Shown: positions 15,796 to 25,037, counted from the first letter of the stretch. The stretch: DNA of 64,000 nt from Streptomyces sp. NRRL B-3428 (GCA_000721375.1 JOGW01000024.1:1-64000), one strand, 5' to 3'. The notes: a model not told the origin generated them from the sequence alone. Translations and numbers: made by a program.

Positions 15796-18549
15796 CTAGC
15801 GGCGGAGTGTGTCCGGCCGTGAGGGGTCGAGCACCCGGGCCAGGCCGGCCCGCGATGTCACCCCCAACTTGGCGGACAGCCGGTACAGATGGCCCTCCAC
15901 CGTACGGACGGAGAGCGTCAGCCGGTCGGCGATCTGCTGGTTGGACAGGCCGGCCGCCGCGAGCAGCGCGATCTCGCGTTCGCGGCGGGTCAGCGGGAGG
16001 GGCCGGGCGAAGGCGAGCAGCGCCGGGGTGCGTAGACCCTGGCAGGAGGCCGCGAGACGGTCGGCGTCCGCCGCCGATGAGCTCGCCGATCCCGCACGCC
16101 CGGCGCGCTGGAACGCATCGGCGGCCTGCGCGTGGGCGTCCGCCGCGGCGGCCGGGGCGCCGCTGTCGAGGAGAGCCAGCGCGGCCGCCCGCAGCTCGTC
16201 CCCCGAGTCCGCGTGCAGGGCCGCGGCATGGCGGGCGGCAGCCTGGGCCGCGGGGCCGTCGACCTGACGGGCCAGCTCCGCGAGCCGCCGGGATGTCAGC
16301 GCGCTCGCGTCCCCCAGCCGCACCGCGCAATGCAGAGCCCACACCTCGTACGCGAAATGCCCGCTCGAAGCCGCCAGTTGGGCGCCCGCGCGCGCATGGG
16401 ACACCGCCTCGCTCAGCGCGCCCTCCGCCGCCGCCGTCCACGCCCGCGTCACCCACAGCTCCGGATCGCGTACGGCGAAGACAGGGCTGTGCACGGATTC
16501 GGCCTGGGTGAGGGTGTGCCGGGCCTGTTCGCGCTGTCCGAGGAGGGCGCGGGCGCGGGCCAGGGCCACCAGGGCGAACTGGAGGAAGCCGCCCGCGGTG
16601 CCGTGTTCGCGCAGTCCGTCGACCGCTTCGCGCAGTATCCGTTCGGCGTCGACGGGCCTGCCCTGTTCGAGTACGGCCTCCGCGACGACGCAGTGCGTCA
16701 GCTCGGGGCCGAAGGGGATGTTGACGTCGCCTTCGCGGTACGTCTCGGCCAGCGCCACCGCCTCGGCCGTGCGGCCGCAGAGCCACTGGCCGACGACCTC
16801 GGCGAGGGACAACGGGATGCGGAGATAGCCCAGTTGCCACGAGCGCGACATCGCGGCGCGCGCCTGGGCCGCCGCTTCCTGCGCGGGGCCTGCGCGGCCG
16901 CTGACGGAGTGGGCGATGGTGCGGGTCAGCTGGCCGAGCAGGACCGGTTCGGGCTCGGCCGCCTCCACTGCCGTATCGGCGTCGCGCAGGGCGGCCGCGT
17001 CCCCGGTCGCGCCGAGGACGCCGAGGTAGGAGCGGATGCCGGCGAGGTGGCGGTGCGCGCCGGGGTCACGCAGCCGGGCGGCGGTCGCCGCGAGCGCGTC
17101 ATGGGCCGCCGGGGCGTCCTGGGTGATGAGCGCCAGACCGATGATCCGGGGTACGGCGGCTTGGACGTGTTCGAGGTCGGTGCGCGCGAGCTGGGCCAAC
17201 TTGCCGAACTCGACGGCGAGTTCCTCCGTACGGGTGTGGGCCGCGACGGCCGTGGCGACGACCAGCTGCGCGGGGAATCCGGCGCCCGCCGCAAGTGCGG
17301 CGCGTGCGAGGCGTTCGGCCAGGGGCATGTCGGCGAGGAGGGCCGCCTGCTGGGCCGAGCGCAGGGAGAGCTCGGCGTCCGGCGGCAGGTCGGAGTCGAG
17401 GCGGAGCAGGGCGCGGCGCAGCCGGGGTGCGGTGGGTTCGTCCCACGGGTCGCCGCCGCTGATGCTGTCGGTGCGGATCGCACCGTACGGGCCGCGGCGG
17501 GCTGCCGCGCGCTCCGGGTCGAGGGCGCGGGCCATGGTGCCGCCGGGTTCGAGTGCGCGGGCCAGCGTGCCGCGCAGGCGGCGGCCGCGCAGGGTGCCGA
17601 GACCGGCGCGGCGGACCTCGCCGTACAACGGGTGAGCGAGGCGGGCGTTGAGCCGGCCGTCCTCGTCCTGGGTGACGGTGACCAGGCCCCGTTCCTCCGC
17701 GGCCTCGACCGGGTCGCTCGCGCCGGTCGGGACCAGGCGGCTCAGGAGGCGGATGTCGAGGGGTTCGCCGAGCGCGAGGAGGTCGATGATCTCGGCCACG
17801 GACTCGGGGAGTTCGCCCATCCGGGCCGCGATCAGGTCGACCAGTGTGGGCGTCACCATCGGGACGCCCTTCCAGCGCCAGGTCTCCCCGGCCTTGTACA
17901 GGCCGCCGGAGGCCCGTTCGCCCTCGACGAGGTGGCGCAGGAAGAGTGCGTTGCCTTCGGTGAGGCGCCACAGCCGCTTCGTCGACACGGAGTCCACCGG
18001 GCCGCCGAGCACGGCGGCGAGCAGCTGTCCGCACTCCGCGAGGTCGAGTGCGGGCAGGTCGAGTCGGTGCAGCTGACCGCTGCGCCACAGCCCGGACACG
18101 GCCTCCGGTACGGGCTCGTCGGAGCGGATCGTCAGGACCAGGCCTGCCGCGCCTTCGAGGGTCAACTGCTGGACGAGGAGGGCGGAGAGGTCGTCGAGGA
18201 GATGGGCGTCGTCGACGCCCAGGACCAGCTGCTTGTTCGCGCCTTGCGATCCTCGGAGCAGCGCTTGGCGTGTGCGGTGCAGGGCCTCGGCCGCCCCGGT
18301 GTCCACGGGGGCGGCCCACGCGGCGAACGCGCCGAGCGGGACGGCCCGGGCGCCCGGGGTGCCGGCGGCCCAGTGCGTGATCGCGCCACGGCGGGCCGCT
18401 TCGGCCACGGCCTCTCTGGCCAGGCGGGTCTTGCCGACACCCGGCGGTGCTATCAGGACGGTTCCGGCGGGGGTGCGCCCCGGCCTGAGCGTTCCCGCGA
18501 TGGTACGTAAGTGTTCGGAGCGGCCGGTAAGCGGCCAATCGGGCGTCAC
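15796..18549 (-). CDS. LAL-type (LuxR) transcriptional regulator with AAA ATPase domain
   Basis: A 917-aa STAND/LAL regulator. The N-terminal ATPase has Walker A APPGVGKT and a Walker-B-like LVLGVDDAHLLDDL; the middle is helical and TPR-like; the last 60 residues are a LuxR HTH (LTRREREIALLAAAGLSNQQ followed by RTVEGHLYRL). These proteins act as large signal-integrating switches that activate secondary metabolism or sugar genes. It lies between the T4SS-like locus and a divergent secreted-protein gene; the 225-bp divergent region contains a perfect palindrome. Confidence 0.92.
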   Translation of the reverse strand: MTPDWPLTGRSEHLRTIAGTLRPGRTPAGTVLIAPPGVGKTRLAREAVAEAARRGAITHWAAGTPGARAVPLGAFAAWAAPVDTGAAEALHRTRQALLRGSQGANKQLVLGVDDAHLLDDLSALLVQQLTLEGAAGLVLTIRSDEPVPEAVSGLWRSGQLHRLDLPALDLAECGQLLAAVLGGPVDSVSTKRLWRLTEGNALFLRHLVEGERASGGLYKAGETWRWKGVPMVTPTLVDLIAARMGELPESVAEIIDLLALGEPLDIRLLSRLVPTGASDPVEAAEERGLVTVTQDEDGRLNARLAHPLYGEVRRAGLGTLRGRRLRGTLARALEPGGTMARALDPERAAARRGPYGAIRTDSISGGDPWDEPTAPRLRRALLRLDSDLPPDAELSLRSAQQAALLADMPLAERLARAALAAGAGFPAQLVVATAVAAHTRTEELAVEFGKLAQLARTDLEHVQAAVPRIIGLALITQDAPAAHDALAATAARLRDPGAHRHLAGIRSYLGVLGATGDAAALRDADTAVEAAEPEPVLLGQLTRTIAHSVSGRAGPAQEAAAQARAAMSRSWQLGYLRIPLSLAEVVGQWLCGRTAEAVALAETYREGDVNIPFGPELTHCVVAEAVLEQGRPVDAERILREAVDGLREHGTAGGFLQFALVALARARALLGQREQARHTLTQAESVHSPVFAVRDPELWVTRAWTAAAEGALSEAVSHARAGAQLAASSGHFAYEVWALHCAVRLGDASALTSRRLAELARQVDGPAAQAAARHAAALHADSGDELRAAALALLDSGAPAAAADAHAQAADAFQRAGRAGSASSSAADADRLAASCQGLRTPALLAFARPLPLTRREREIALLAAAGLSNQQIADRLTLSVRTVEGHLYRLSAKLGVTSRAGLARVLDPSRPDTLRR

Positions 18550-18648
18550 GCACCGAGCATAGGGACAGCGGCCGGTGACGGGAACGGTGCGTCAAATGCC
18601 CTTGTCGCGACCCCGAGGTGAGTACTCGGACGCCCGCCCCCGCGGAAT

Positions 18649-18666
18649 CGAGTAGTCGACTACTCG
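18649..18666. promoter_or_regulatory. Perfect 18-bp palindrome in LAL/secreted-protein divergent region
   Basis: CGAGTAGTC-GACTACTCG is perfectly self-complementary. A related CCGAG-N7-CTCGG site lies at about 18614-18629. It lies 100 bp upstream of the LAL start and 109 bp upstream of the secreted-protein gene, a good position for a dimeric repressor or activator. Confidence 0.65.
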
Positions 18667-18774
18667 CGCCGGGCCCTCGTATCGCGGGAATTCTGAGGGT
18701 GTCCCGAGCAACGGGGACCGGGACATCAGAGCCGGCGGCGCGAAGAGCGCGGCACCTACGGGGGGACCCAAGCC

Positions 18775-19329
18775 ATGAGCGACACGAAGAAGTCGAAGAA
18801 GCTGATGAACCGCCGCACACTCGGCGGCGTCGCCACCCTCGCGGTGGCGGCCGCAACCCTGGGCGTCGCGGTGTCGATGCCGAACCAGGGCGGCGGGAGC
18901 AGCCCGAAGAAGACCGCCGCGTCGGGTGCGACCGAGACGGTCACGGCGAAGCGGGCGACCGACGCGAAGGGGATCAGCACGAAGGCGGGCACGGGCGACG
19001 TCGTGTTCACCTTCAACTCGTCCTCGGCCGGCGACTGCCGTCGGCAGTACGGCGCCACGTGGAAGCTCTCGCCCAACGGCCACGCCTACTTCAAGGGCCG
19101 GTTCTGGAGCAGCAGCGGTGACGACGCCTGGCTGATGTACGCGAAGCTGCTCGACAGCCGCGGCGGCGTGATCGGGTACATCCGGGACTACCGGAACGCC
19201 GGCGACTCGGCCAAGTTCGTCATCGGCCTGCCGAACGCGGGCGAGCTGCGCACCTACGGCCGTAACGCCTCGTTCGCTCCGCACCTGTGGGACGACGTGC
19301 AGTACATCAGCCTGACGCGGCACTGCTGA
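18775..19329 (+). CDS. Secreted protein with a C-terminal two-Cys domain, function unknown
   Basis: A 184-aa exported protein. An N-terminal Lys/Arg-rich segment with NRRTLGG precedes a hydrophobic core (about 17-36), which could be a Sec or Tat signal or an anchor. After a Thr/Ala/Lys linker comes a compact domain from about residue 77 to the end, bounded by Cys at residue 84 and the last residue, probably one disulfide. Residues such as KLSPNGHAYFKGRFWSSS suggest a beta-rich fold. It is monocistronic, followed by a terminator. I do not recognise an enzyme motif. Confidence 0.82.
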   Translation: MSDTKKSKKLMNRRTLGGVATLAVAAATLGVAVSMPNQGGGSSPKKTAASGATETVTAKRATDAKGISTKAGTGDVVFTFNSSSAGDCRRQYGATWKLSPNGHAYFKGRFWSSSGDDAWLMYAKLLDSRGGVIGYIRDYRNAGDSAKFVIGLPNAGELRTYGRNASFAPHLWDDVQYISLTRHC

Positions 19330-19356
19330 CCAGCGGGTTGCGTCGATACACCGAAC

Positions 19357-19393
19357 AGGGGCCGGGCGGCGATGGTTTCGCTGCCCGGCCCCT
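19357..19393 (+). terminator. Terminator after the secreted-protein gene
   Basis: Arms AGGGGCCGGGC and GCCCGGCCCCT, extended by ACAG/CTGT flanks, form a strong hairpin 27 nt after the stop. Confidence 0.8.
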
Positions 19394-19458
19394 TCTGTTG
19401 CGCTCGGGGTGCTGCCGGTTGATGATCGCAACTCACGCTGTTGACAAGGAGATTGACC

Positions 19459-20694
19459 ATGACCAACGGTTCGACCGGCGGCTTCTCCAAGACAGGCCTG
19501 AACCGATTGCACGACGTCCTCGTCCGGCACGTCGACTCCGGCAGGATCCCCGGCCTCGTCGCTCTCGTGAGCAGGGGCGACGAGACCCATGTGGAAGTGC
19601 TCGGCACCTTCGAGCACGGCGGAGGCGGTACGGCGATCGCGCGCGACACCATCTTCCGTATGGCCTCCACCTCCAAGCCCCTCGCCATGGCGGGCGCGAT
19701 GGTGCTGCTCGACGAGTGCCGGCTGCGGCTCGACGACGCGGTGGACGAGTGGCTGCCCGAACTCGCCGACCGCCAGGTGCTGAAGAACTACGACAGCCCG
19801 CTGGACGAGACCGTCCCGGCGCGCCGCCCCATCACCGTACGAGACCTCCTGACCTCGACCTTCGGTCTCGGTATGGACATGACCTCCATAGGCACCCCGG
19901 TCATGAACGAGGTCTTCGCGCAGGGGCTCACCCCCAACCTGCCGACGCCCATGCCGGAACCGGACGAGTTCATGCGCCGCCTGGGCACGCTGCCGCTGAT
20001 GTACCAGCCGGGCGAGCAGTGGCAGTACCAGCTCAGCCACGATGTCGTGGGCGTCCTCGTGTCCCGTATCTCGGGCCAGTCGTACGGCGACTTCCTGCGC
20101 GAGCGGATCTTCGAGCCGCTGGGGATGAAGGACTCGGGCTTCTCCGTCCCCGCCGAGCAGATCCACCGCCTGCCCCCGCTGTACGCACCGGACCCGGCCT
20201 CGGGCGAGTTCCACGTCTGGGACGAGGCGGAGGGCGGCCGGTGGAGCTCGCCCCCGCCCTTCGAGGGCGGCGGTGGCGGTCTGCTCTCGACCGCCGACGA
20301 CTACCACGCCTACTTCCGCATGCTCCTGAACGGCGGCACGCACAACGGCGAGCGCATCCTGTCCCGCCAGGCGGTCGAGCTCATGACCACCAACCAGCTC
20401 GACAACGTCCAGCTGGCGGCCCGCACCAAGCTGGCCAAGGACAACGTCCACATCTCGTTCGGCCAGGGCCAGCACGGGGGCTGGGGCTTCGGCATGGCGG
20501 TCCGCACGTACCGCAGCGACTACGCGCCGATCGGCCAGTTCGGCTGGGACGGCGGCTCGGGCACCTCCACGTATGCGGATCCGGTGAACGGTGTGACGGG
20601 CGTGCTGCTGTCCCAGGTCGGGGCGTCGGCGCCGAACTCGATCCACTTGATGAACGACTTCTGGACGACGGTTTATCAGGCGTTGGAGGACTGA
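19459..20694 (+). CDS. Class C beta-lactamase-family serine hydrolase
   Basis: A 411-aa serine hydrolase of the beta-lactamase/DD-peptidase/EstB superfamily. The nucleophile motif SxxK is S70-T-S-K73 in RMASTSKP; a YQLS motif stands where YxN/YSN is expected, and HGG (in QHGGWGFG) replaces KTG. No signal peptide is visible, so it is probably a cytoplasmic esterase rather than a true beta-lactamase. ATG at 19459 has AAGGAG 7 nt upstream. Two long hairpins follow the gene. Confidence 0.92.
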   Translation: MTNGSTGGFSKTGLNRLHDVLVRHVDSGRIPGLVALVSRGDETHVEVLGTFEHGGGGTAIARDTIFRMASTSKPLAMAGAMVLLDECRLRLDDAVDEWLPELADRQVLKNYDSPLDETVPARRPITVRDLLTSTFGLGMDMTSIGTPVMNEVFAQGLTPNLPTPMPEPDEFMRRLGTLPLMYQPGEQWQYQLSHDVVGVLVSRISGQSYGDFLRERIFEPLGMKDSGFSVPAEQIHRLPPLYAPDPASGEFHVWDEAEGGRWSSPPPFEGGGGGLLSTADDYHAYFRMLLNGGTHNGERILSRQAVELMTTNQLDNVQLAARTKLAKDNVHISFGQGQHGGWGFGMAVRTYRSDYAPIGQFGWDGGSGTSTYADPVNGVTGVLLSQVGASAPNSIHLMNDFWTTVYQALED

Positions 20695-20703
20695 GCGCCC
20701 GCA

Positions 20704-20746
20704 CTCTTCCGTGGGCCGACGCGTACTGCGTCGGCCCACGGAAGAG
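20704..20746. terminator. Bidirectional terminator hairpin 1 (19-bp perfect arms)
   Basis: CTCTTCCGTGGGCCGACGC pairs perfectly with its complement around a GTACT loop. It starts 9 nt after the serine hydrolase stop and sits between convergent genes. Confidence 0.85.
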
Positions 20747-20765
20747 CAGGCGGCGGAAGCGAGAA

Positions 20766-20802
20766 CGCCCTCGTCGTCCACAGCCTGTGGACGACGAGGG
20801 CG
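20766..20802. terminator. Bidirectional terminator hairpin 2 (18-bp perfect arms)
   Basis: CGCCCTCGTCGTCCACAG pairs with its exact complement around one central base. It lies 17 nt before the stop of the convergent small secreted protein gene, so this hairpin likely ends that transcript. The stem contains TCGTCCACA, one base from the Streptomyces DnaA box, probably by chance. Confidence 0.8.
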
Positions 20803-20819
20803 CACAAGGCGGCCAAGAG

Positions 20820-21065
20820 TCAGAGCGAAGCCCCCAACGGCCCGAACTCCGTGTCCGGTTCGTGGTCCGCGGGGTGTCCGGCTGACGCCGGGAGGGTGTC
20901 CGGGGACGGGGCCGTGATGCCCGGGTCGGACGGGGCGAGGATGTCGTGGCCGGAGGGGCCTGCGGCCATCGCGTACGGCATCGTGAGAACCGAGCCGACG
21001 CAGATCAGTCCGCCTGCGAGGCCCGCGCGCAGGCGGCGGTTCGTGGTGGTGGTGCTGGATTCCAT
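20820..21065 (-). CDS. Small secreted Pro/Gly-rich protein
   Basis: An 81-aa protein. The N-terminus (NRRLRAGLAGGLICVGSVLT) is a signal peptide ending near YAMA-A, leaving a mature part of about 50 acidic, proline-rich residues (PSDPGITAPSPDT, HEPDTEFGPLG). ATG at 21065 has GGAGG 6 nt upstream, which beats the in-frame ATG at 21077 with no ribosome site. Function unknown; no Cys in the mature chain. Confidence 0.75.
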   Translation of the reverse strand: MESSTTTTNRRLRAGLAGGLICVGSVLTMPYAMAAGPSGHDILAPSDPGITAPSPDTLPASAGHPADHEPDTEFGPLGASL

Positions 21066-21205
21066 GAGCACCTCCATAGCAGGACGTTTCGGGCTGTTGA
21101 TCTCAACTCGCCGTACGGCAAGGTCAGTTCAGTCCGTTCGCTCAATGGCAGTAACCGCATGGAGTAAGGGTCAAGAGGGGCGGATTGCCCGCCGAATACC
21201 CTCAT

Positions 21206-22684
21206 ATGACGACCAGCACAGAGCCTTTGCTCACGCCTCAGGCCAACGCGGCACTGCGCGATGTACTGACGCAGTACGGCTACACGCGGGACGGGATCGT
21301 CGCGCGGATCGGTCTCGAAGCCGCCCAGGCGCTCAACCGCTACGACCCCGGACCGGCCCTGGCGATGCTCGGCGACGAGGATCCGCTGGGCGTCCTGATC
21401 CGGCTGTTCATGTGCGGGCGCAACGTGCCCATCGTCCAGGTCGAGGAGGCCGTCGTCCCGCTTCTGGAGCCCGCGGGCGAGGGGCAGGTGCGGGCGGCCG
21501 TCTATCTGCATCCGTACGAGAAGTGGTGGGCGGTCTCCGATTTCCCGCTCTTCCTGCGGCCCGAGCCGCGTGACCGGCGGGCGGACAGGGTGCTGCCCAT
21601 CGGGCCCACGGCCACACTTCTGCGGCGCGCGACCCTGAGTCACCGGGTCGAGAGCGCGCTCGACCTGGGGACGGGCTGCGGGGTGCAGGCCCTGCACCTG
21701 TCCGACCAGGCCTCCTCCGTCGTCGCGACCGACCTCTCGCACCGGGCGGCGCGTTTCGCCGCCACGACCGCGGCGCTCAACGGTCTCGACTGGGAGGTTC
21801 TGGAAGGCGATATGGCCCAGCCGGTGGCCGGGCGCCGCTTCGACCTGGTGGTGTCGAATCCGCCGTACGCCGTCGGGCCGGGGACCGTGCACTGCGTGTA
21901 CCGGGACTCCGGGCGCCCGGGCGATGCGATGTGTGCCGAACTCGTCGCCGCCGCACCGGATTTGCTCACCGAAGGCGGCCATCTGCAGTTCCGTGCGAAC
22001 TGGGCCCATGTGGCCGGCGAGGACTGGCGCGAGCGGGTGGCGCACTGGATCCCGGCCGACGCCGGTCTCGACGCGTGGATCGTTCAGCGGGGGGTGACGG
22101 AGGCGCGCGCCTACGTGGACCACTGGCTCGAACAGAGCGGCGGCGAGGAGCACTTGGGCCAGCGGGAGTCGTGGCTGCGGTGGTTCGAGGACCGGAAGAT
22201 CACGGGGGTGGGGACGGGCACGGTGGTGCTGCGGCGCACCGACCGGCACGACCCCGTCGTACGGATCGAGGAACTGTCTTTGGAAGCCGGGGAGTTGACC
22301 GGCGGCCAGGTGGCCGACTGGTTCACCCGCCAGGACTGGCTGCGTGACCATGATCCGCTGACGTCCCGCTTCCAGCCGGGCGCGGGCGTACGGCTGTGGC
22401 AGGAGGCAGGGCTGCGCGCGGACTCCGCGGCGGGCCCCGGCGGCTGGCACCTCAACCAGCAGCTGCTCAAGATCCCCTCGGACGGACTGAACTGGAACGA
22501 CCGGACCACGCCCCTGGGAGTGGCCCTGATCGGTGGCAGCGGCCGCCCTGACGAGACCCTGGGAGATCAGCTGACGCGGCTGGCGGAGGCGGAAGGCACG
22601 GACCGCGGCACCCTGGTCCTGGCCGCGCTGCCGGAGGTCGCGCGGCTGGTGGAGAGGGGTGCGCTGGTGCCGGTCGCGGAGTAG
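21206..22684 (+). CDS. SAM-dependent methyltransferase (NPPY type)
   Basis: A 492-aa methyltransferase. An N-terminal domain of about 140 aa (ALRDVLTQYGYTRDGI...) precedes a Rossmann core with SAM motif I LDLGTGCGVQALHLS and motif IV SNPPYAVGPG, the signature of N-methylation of glutamine or adenine as in PrmC/RsmC-like enzymes. The C-terminal 200 aa look family specific. The start is uncertain: ATG at 21206 lacks a good ribosome site, whereas in-frame TTG at 21185 has GAGGGG upstream. Likely substrate is a protein or rRNA (inference). Confidence 0.88.
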   Translation: MTTSTEPLLTPQANAALRDVLTQYGYTRDGIVARIGLEAAQALNRYDPGPALAMLGDEDPLGVLIRLFMCGRNVPIVQVEEAVVPLLEPAGEGQVRAAVYLHPYEKWWAVSDFPLFLRPEPRDRRADRVLPIGPTATLLRRATLSHRVESALDLGTGCGVQALHLSDQASSVVATDLSHRAARFAATTAALNGLDWEVLEGDMAQPVAGRRFDLVVSNPPYAVGPGTVHCVYRDSGRPGDAMCAELVAAAPDLLTEGGHLQFRANWAHVAGEDWRERVAHWIPADAGLDAWIVQRGVTEARAYVDHWLEQSGGEEHLGQRESWLRWFEDRKITGVGTGTVVLRRTDRHDPVVRIEELSLEAGELTGGQVADWFTRQDWLRDHDPLTSRFQPGAGVRLWQEAGLRADSAAGPGGWHLNQQLLKIPSDGLNWNDRTTPLGVALIGGSGRPDETLGDQLTRLAEAEGTDRGTLVLAALPEVARLVERGALVPVAE

Positions 22685-22708
22685 CGCGCCCACCGCGTGC
22701 GATCCCAC

Positions 22709-22729
22709 GTACACCGCCCCCGGGTGTAC
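22709..22729. promoter_or_regulatory. GTACACC-N7-GGTGTAC inverted repeat
   Basis: A 7-bp perfect inverted repeat 24 nt after the methyltransferase stop and 120 nt before the ABC ATPase. It may be an operator for the ABC operon or a weak terminator; no T-run follows. Confidence 0.5.
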
Positions 22730-22848
22730 CCAGCACCACCCCGATCCGGGCCCCACACCCAATGTGCCGCCGAGCCCCGCTCCCTACCTTCGAAGTACGG
22801 CAAGGGAAACCACGGCGAACAGTGGCGAACCGCGATGAAGGGGCTGAG

Positions 22849-23694
22849 ATGTTTGGGAGCCAGGGGAAGACGGCGGGCGCCTCCGGGCGACAGACCGACG
22901 AGGCGTTGCGCCTGGTCAAGGTGACCAAGAGCTACGGGGAGGGCGAGAGCGCCGTACGGGCGCTCGACGGCGTGAGTCTGTCGCTGCCCCGTGGGACGTT
23001 CACCGCGGTGATGGGTCCGTCGGGATCCGGGAAGACCACGCTGCTGCAGTGCGCGGCGGGTCTGGAGCGGCCCGACAGCGGGATCGTCATGGTGGCCGGC
23101 GAGCAGATGAACCAGGGGAGCGAGGCACAGCTCACCAAGTTCCGCCGGCGGCGCATCGGCTTCGTGTTCCAGCAGTACAACCTGCTGCCGACGCTCACCG
23201 TCGCGCAGAACACGATCCTTCCGCTGAAGCTCGCGGGCAGGAGGATCGACAAGAGCAAGGCGCGCGGCGTCCTCGAGCAGGTTGGCCTCGGCGGACGCCT
23301 CAAGCACCGGCCCGACGAGCTCTCCGGCGGCCAGCGCCAGCGCGTGGCCATCGCACGCGCCCTGGTCACCGAACCGGCCGTCGTCTTCGCGGACGAGCCC
23401 ACCGGCGCCCTGGACATCCGCAGCGCGCGCGACGTGCTGCGGCTGCTTCAGGAGGCGGTACGGGTGCACGGCCGTACGGTCGTCATGGTCACCCATGACC
23501 CGGTGGCGGCCTCGTACGCCGACGCGGTCGTCTTCCTCGCGGACGGGCGGATCGCCGGGCACATGGAGCGGCCGACGGTCGACGCGGTCGCCGAGCGCCT
23601 CGCGCACCTCGGCGACGACCTCAACGGTGACGGGAACGGCGACGGCAACGGGCATGGGCACGGGCACGGCTACGCAAGCCAGCTGGGGGCGTGA
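22849..23694 (+). CDS. MacB-type ABC transporter ATP-binding protein
   Basis: A 281-aa ATPase partner of the next FtsX-type permease. Walker A is GPSGSGKTT, the Q-loop is FVFQQYNLLPTLT, the signature is LSGGQRQR, and Walker B is VVFADEPTGALD, all intact. The C-terminus ends in a low-complexity tail with Asn-Gly-Asp and His-Gly repeats. ATG at 22849 with a GAAGGGG ribosome site is chosen because the upstream extension has no homology. Its stop overlaps the permease GTG as GTGA. Confidence 0.93.
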   Translation: MFGSQGKTAGASGRQTDEALRLVKVTKSYGEGESAVRALDGVSLSLPRGTFTAVMGPSGSGKTTLLQCAAGLERPDSGIVMVAGEQMNQGSEAQLTKFRRRRIGFVFQQYNLLPTLTVAQNTILPLKLAGRRIDKSKARGVLEQVGLGGRLKHRPDELSGGQRQRVAIARALVTEPAVVFADEPTGALDIRSARDVLRLLQEAVRVHGRTVVMVTHDPVAASYADAVVFLADGRIAGHMERPTVDAVAERLAHLGDDLNGDGNGDGNGHGHGHGYASQLGA

Positions 23695-25037
23695 ACGACA
23701 TGTTCACCATGTTCGCTCTGGCCATGCGCTCGATCCGGCAGCGGCCCGGACGGTTCGCCGCCACGCTGTTCTCGTCCTTCCTGGGCGCGCTGATCATCAT
23801 GACCTTCAACTCGATGCACGACACGGCGGCAGGCGCCGGCGTGGACAGCACGAGCAGCGAGACGCTGACGATCGCGGCGAGTGTGGTGGGCGGTTACGGG
23901 AGCCTGCTGGTGTTCTTCGCCGTCGCCTCCACGCTCACCGTCGCGGTGCGCCAGCGCAGCGAGGAGATCGGGCTGCTGAGGACCACCGGGGCGACTCCCG
24001 CGCAGATCAAGCGGATGATCGTCGGCGAGGCCTTCGTGGTCGCGCTGCTCGGCGCCGCGCTGGCCGTCGTGCCGGCGATGTTCGCGGGGCGGCGGCTGCT
24101 CGAACTCTTCCAGGACAGCGGCTCGGTCGCCGCCTCCGTCGAGCACTCCTTCGGACCGATCGCGCTCACCACCGGCTTCGACATCACGCTGCTCGCCGCG
24201 GTGGGCGCGGCCTTCCTCGCGGTACGGCGTGCGGGCCGGCCGACCGCCAAGCAGCCCGGCAGGGCGCGGACCTTCTTCGCCTACGCGGCGCTCGTGGCCG
24301 GCTGTGCGAGCCTCGCGTCGACCTCGGCGTTCGCCGGGGACGCCGAGATGCTCATGGCGCCGCCCGCGTACGGAGCGATCCTGCTCTCGGTCGGCTGCGC
24401 GCTGCTCTCGACCCGCATCCTGCCGGTGGTCCTGACCGTCCTTGAGGGCCCGATCAACGCACTCGCCGGCGCCGGCGGCTATCTGACCCTGCGCAACATG
24501 CGGCAGCGGGCGGCCCAACTCTCCAACGTCCTCATGCCGTTGATCCTCTTCACCGGCGTGGCCGTGGCCACCCTGTACATGCAGGGCGTCGAGAACGACG
24601 CGGTCAAGGCCTCGGGTCTGGTCAAGGCGGCCGACGCCAAGACCCTGGAGACGCTGAACTACGGCGTCGTCGGGATCATCGTGGCCTTCTGCTGCATCAT
24701 GCTGATCAACACCCTGTACGCGGCGACCTCTTACCGCGTACGGGAGTTCGGCCAGCAGCGCCTCGCCGGGGCCACTCCCGGACAGGTGCTCGCGATGGTC
24801 GGCGCCGAGAGCGCCGTCCTGACGGTGACCGGGGTGGCCCTCGGATCGCTGGCCGGCTTCGCGGGCATCCTGGCCTTCACCTCCGCACGGACCGACCGGA
24901 TGCTGCCCGGACAGGGCCTCGGGATCTGGCTGGCCGTCGTCGGGATCGCCGCCGCGGTGACGATCGGCACGAGCATGGGGACCGCGTGGCGACAGCTGCG
25001 GACACCGGCGGTGGACGCGGTGGCCGTGGCGGCGTGA
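23691..25037 (+). CDS. FtsX-like ABC transporter permease
   Basis: A 448-aa membrane protein with an N-terminal TM, then FtsX domain blocks of three TMs at about residues 65-185 (ASTLTVAVRQRSEEIGLLRTTG, the classical FtsX signature) and a second block around 320-445 (TSYRVREFGQQRLAGAT). The absence of a large periplasmic MacB domain between them suggests lipid or peptide handling rather than macrolide export. It starts with GTG overlapping the ATPase stop. Substrate unknown. Confidence 0.92.
   Translation: MNDMFTMFALAMRSIRQRPGRFAATLFSSFLGALIIMTFNSMHDTAAGAGVDSTSSETLTIAASVVGGYGSLLVFFAVASTLTVAVRQRSEEIGLLRTTGATPAQIKRMIVGEAFVVALLGAALAVVPAMFAGRRLLELFQDSGSVAASVEHSFGPIALTTGFDITLLAAVGAAFLAVRRAGRPTAKQPGRARTFFAYAALVAGCASLASTSAFAGDAEMLMAPPAYGAILLSVGCALLSTRILPVVLTVLEGPINALAGAGGYLTLRNMRQRAAQLSNVLMPLILFTGVAVATLYMQGVENDAVKASGLVKAADAKTLETLNYGVVGIIVAFCCIMLINTLYAATSYRVREFGQQRLAGATPGQVLAMVGAESAVLTVTGVALGSLAGFAGILAFTSARTDRMLPGQGLGIWLAVVGIAAAVTIGTSMGTAWRQLRTPAVDAVAVAA

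Noticed and set aside
16132..18510. Plus-strand ORF of 792 codons
   Set aside because: Antisense to the LAL regulator, whose ATPase and HTH motifs are clear; typical high-GC mirror ORF.
20704..20802. Long inverted repeats considered as insertion-sequence ends or a MITE
   Set aside because: The two hairpins differ in sequence, have no transposase or target duplication, and sit where terminators are expected.
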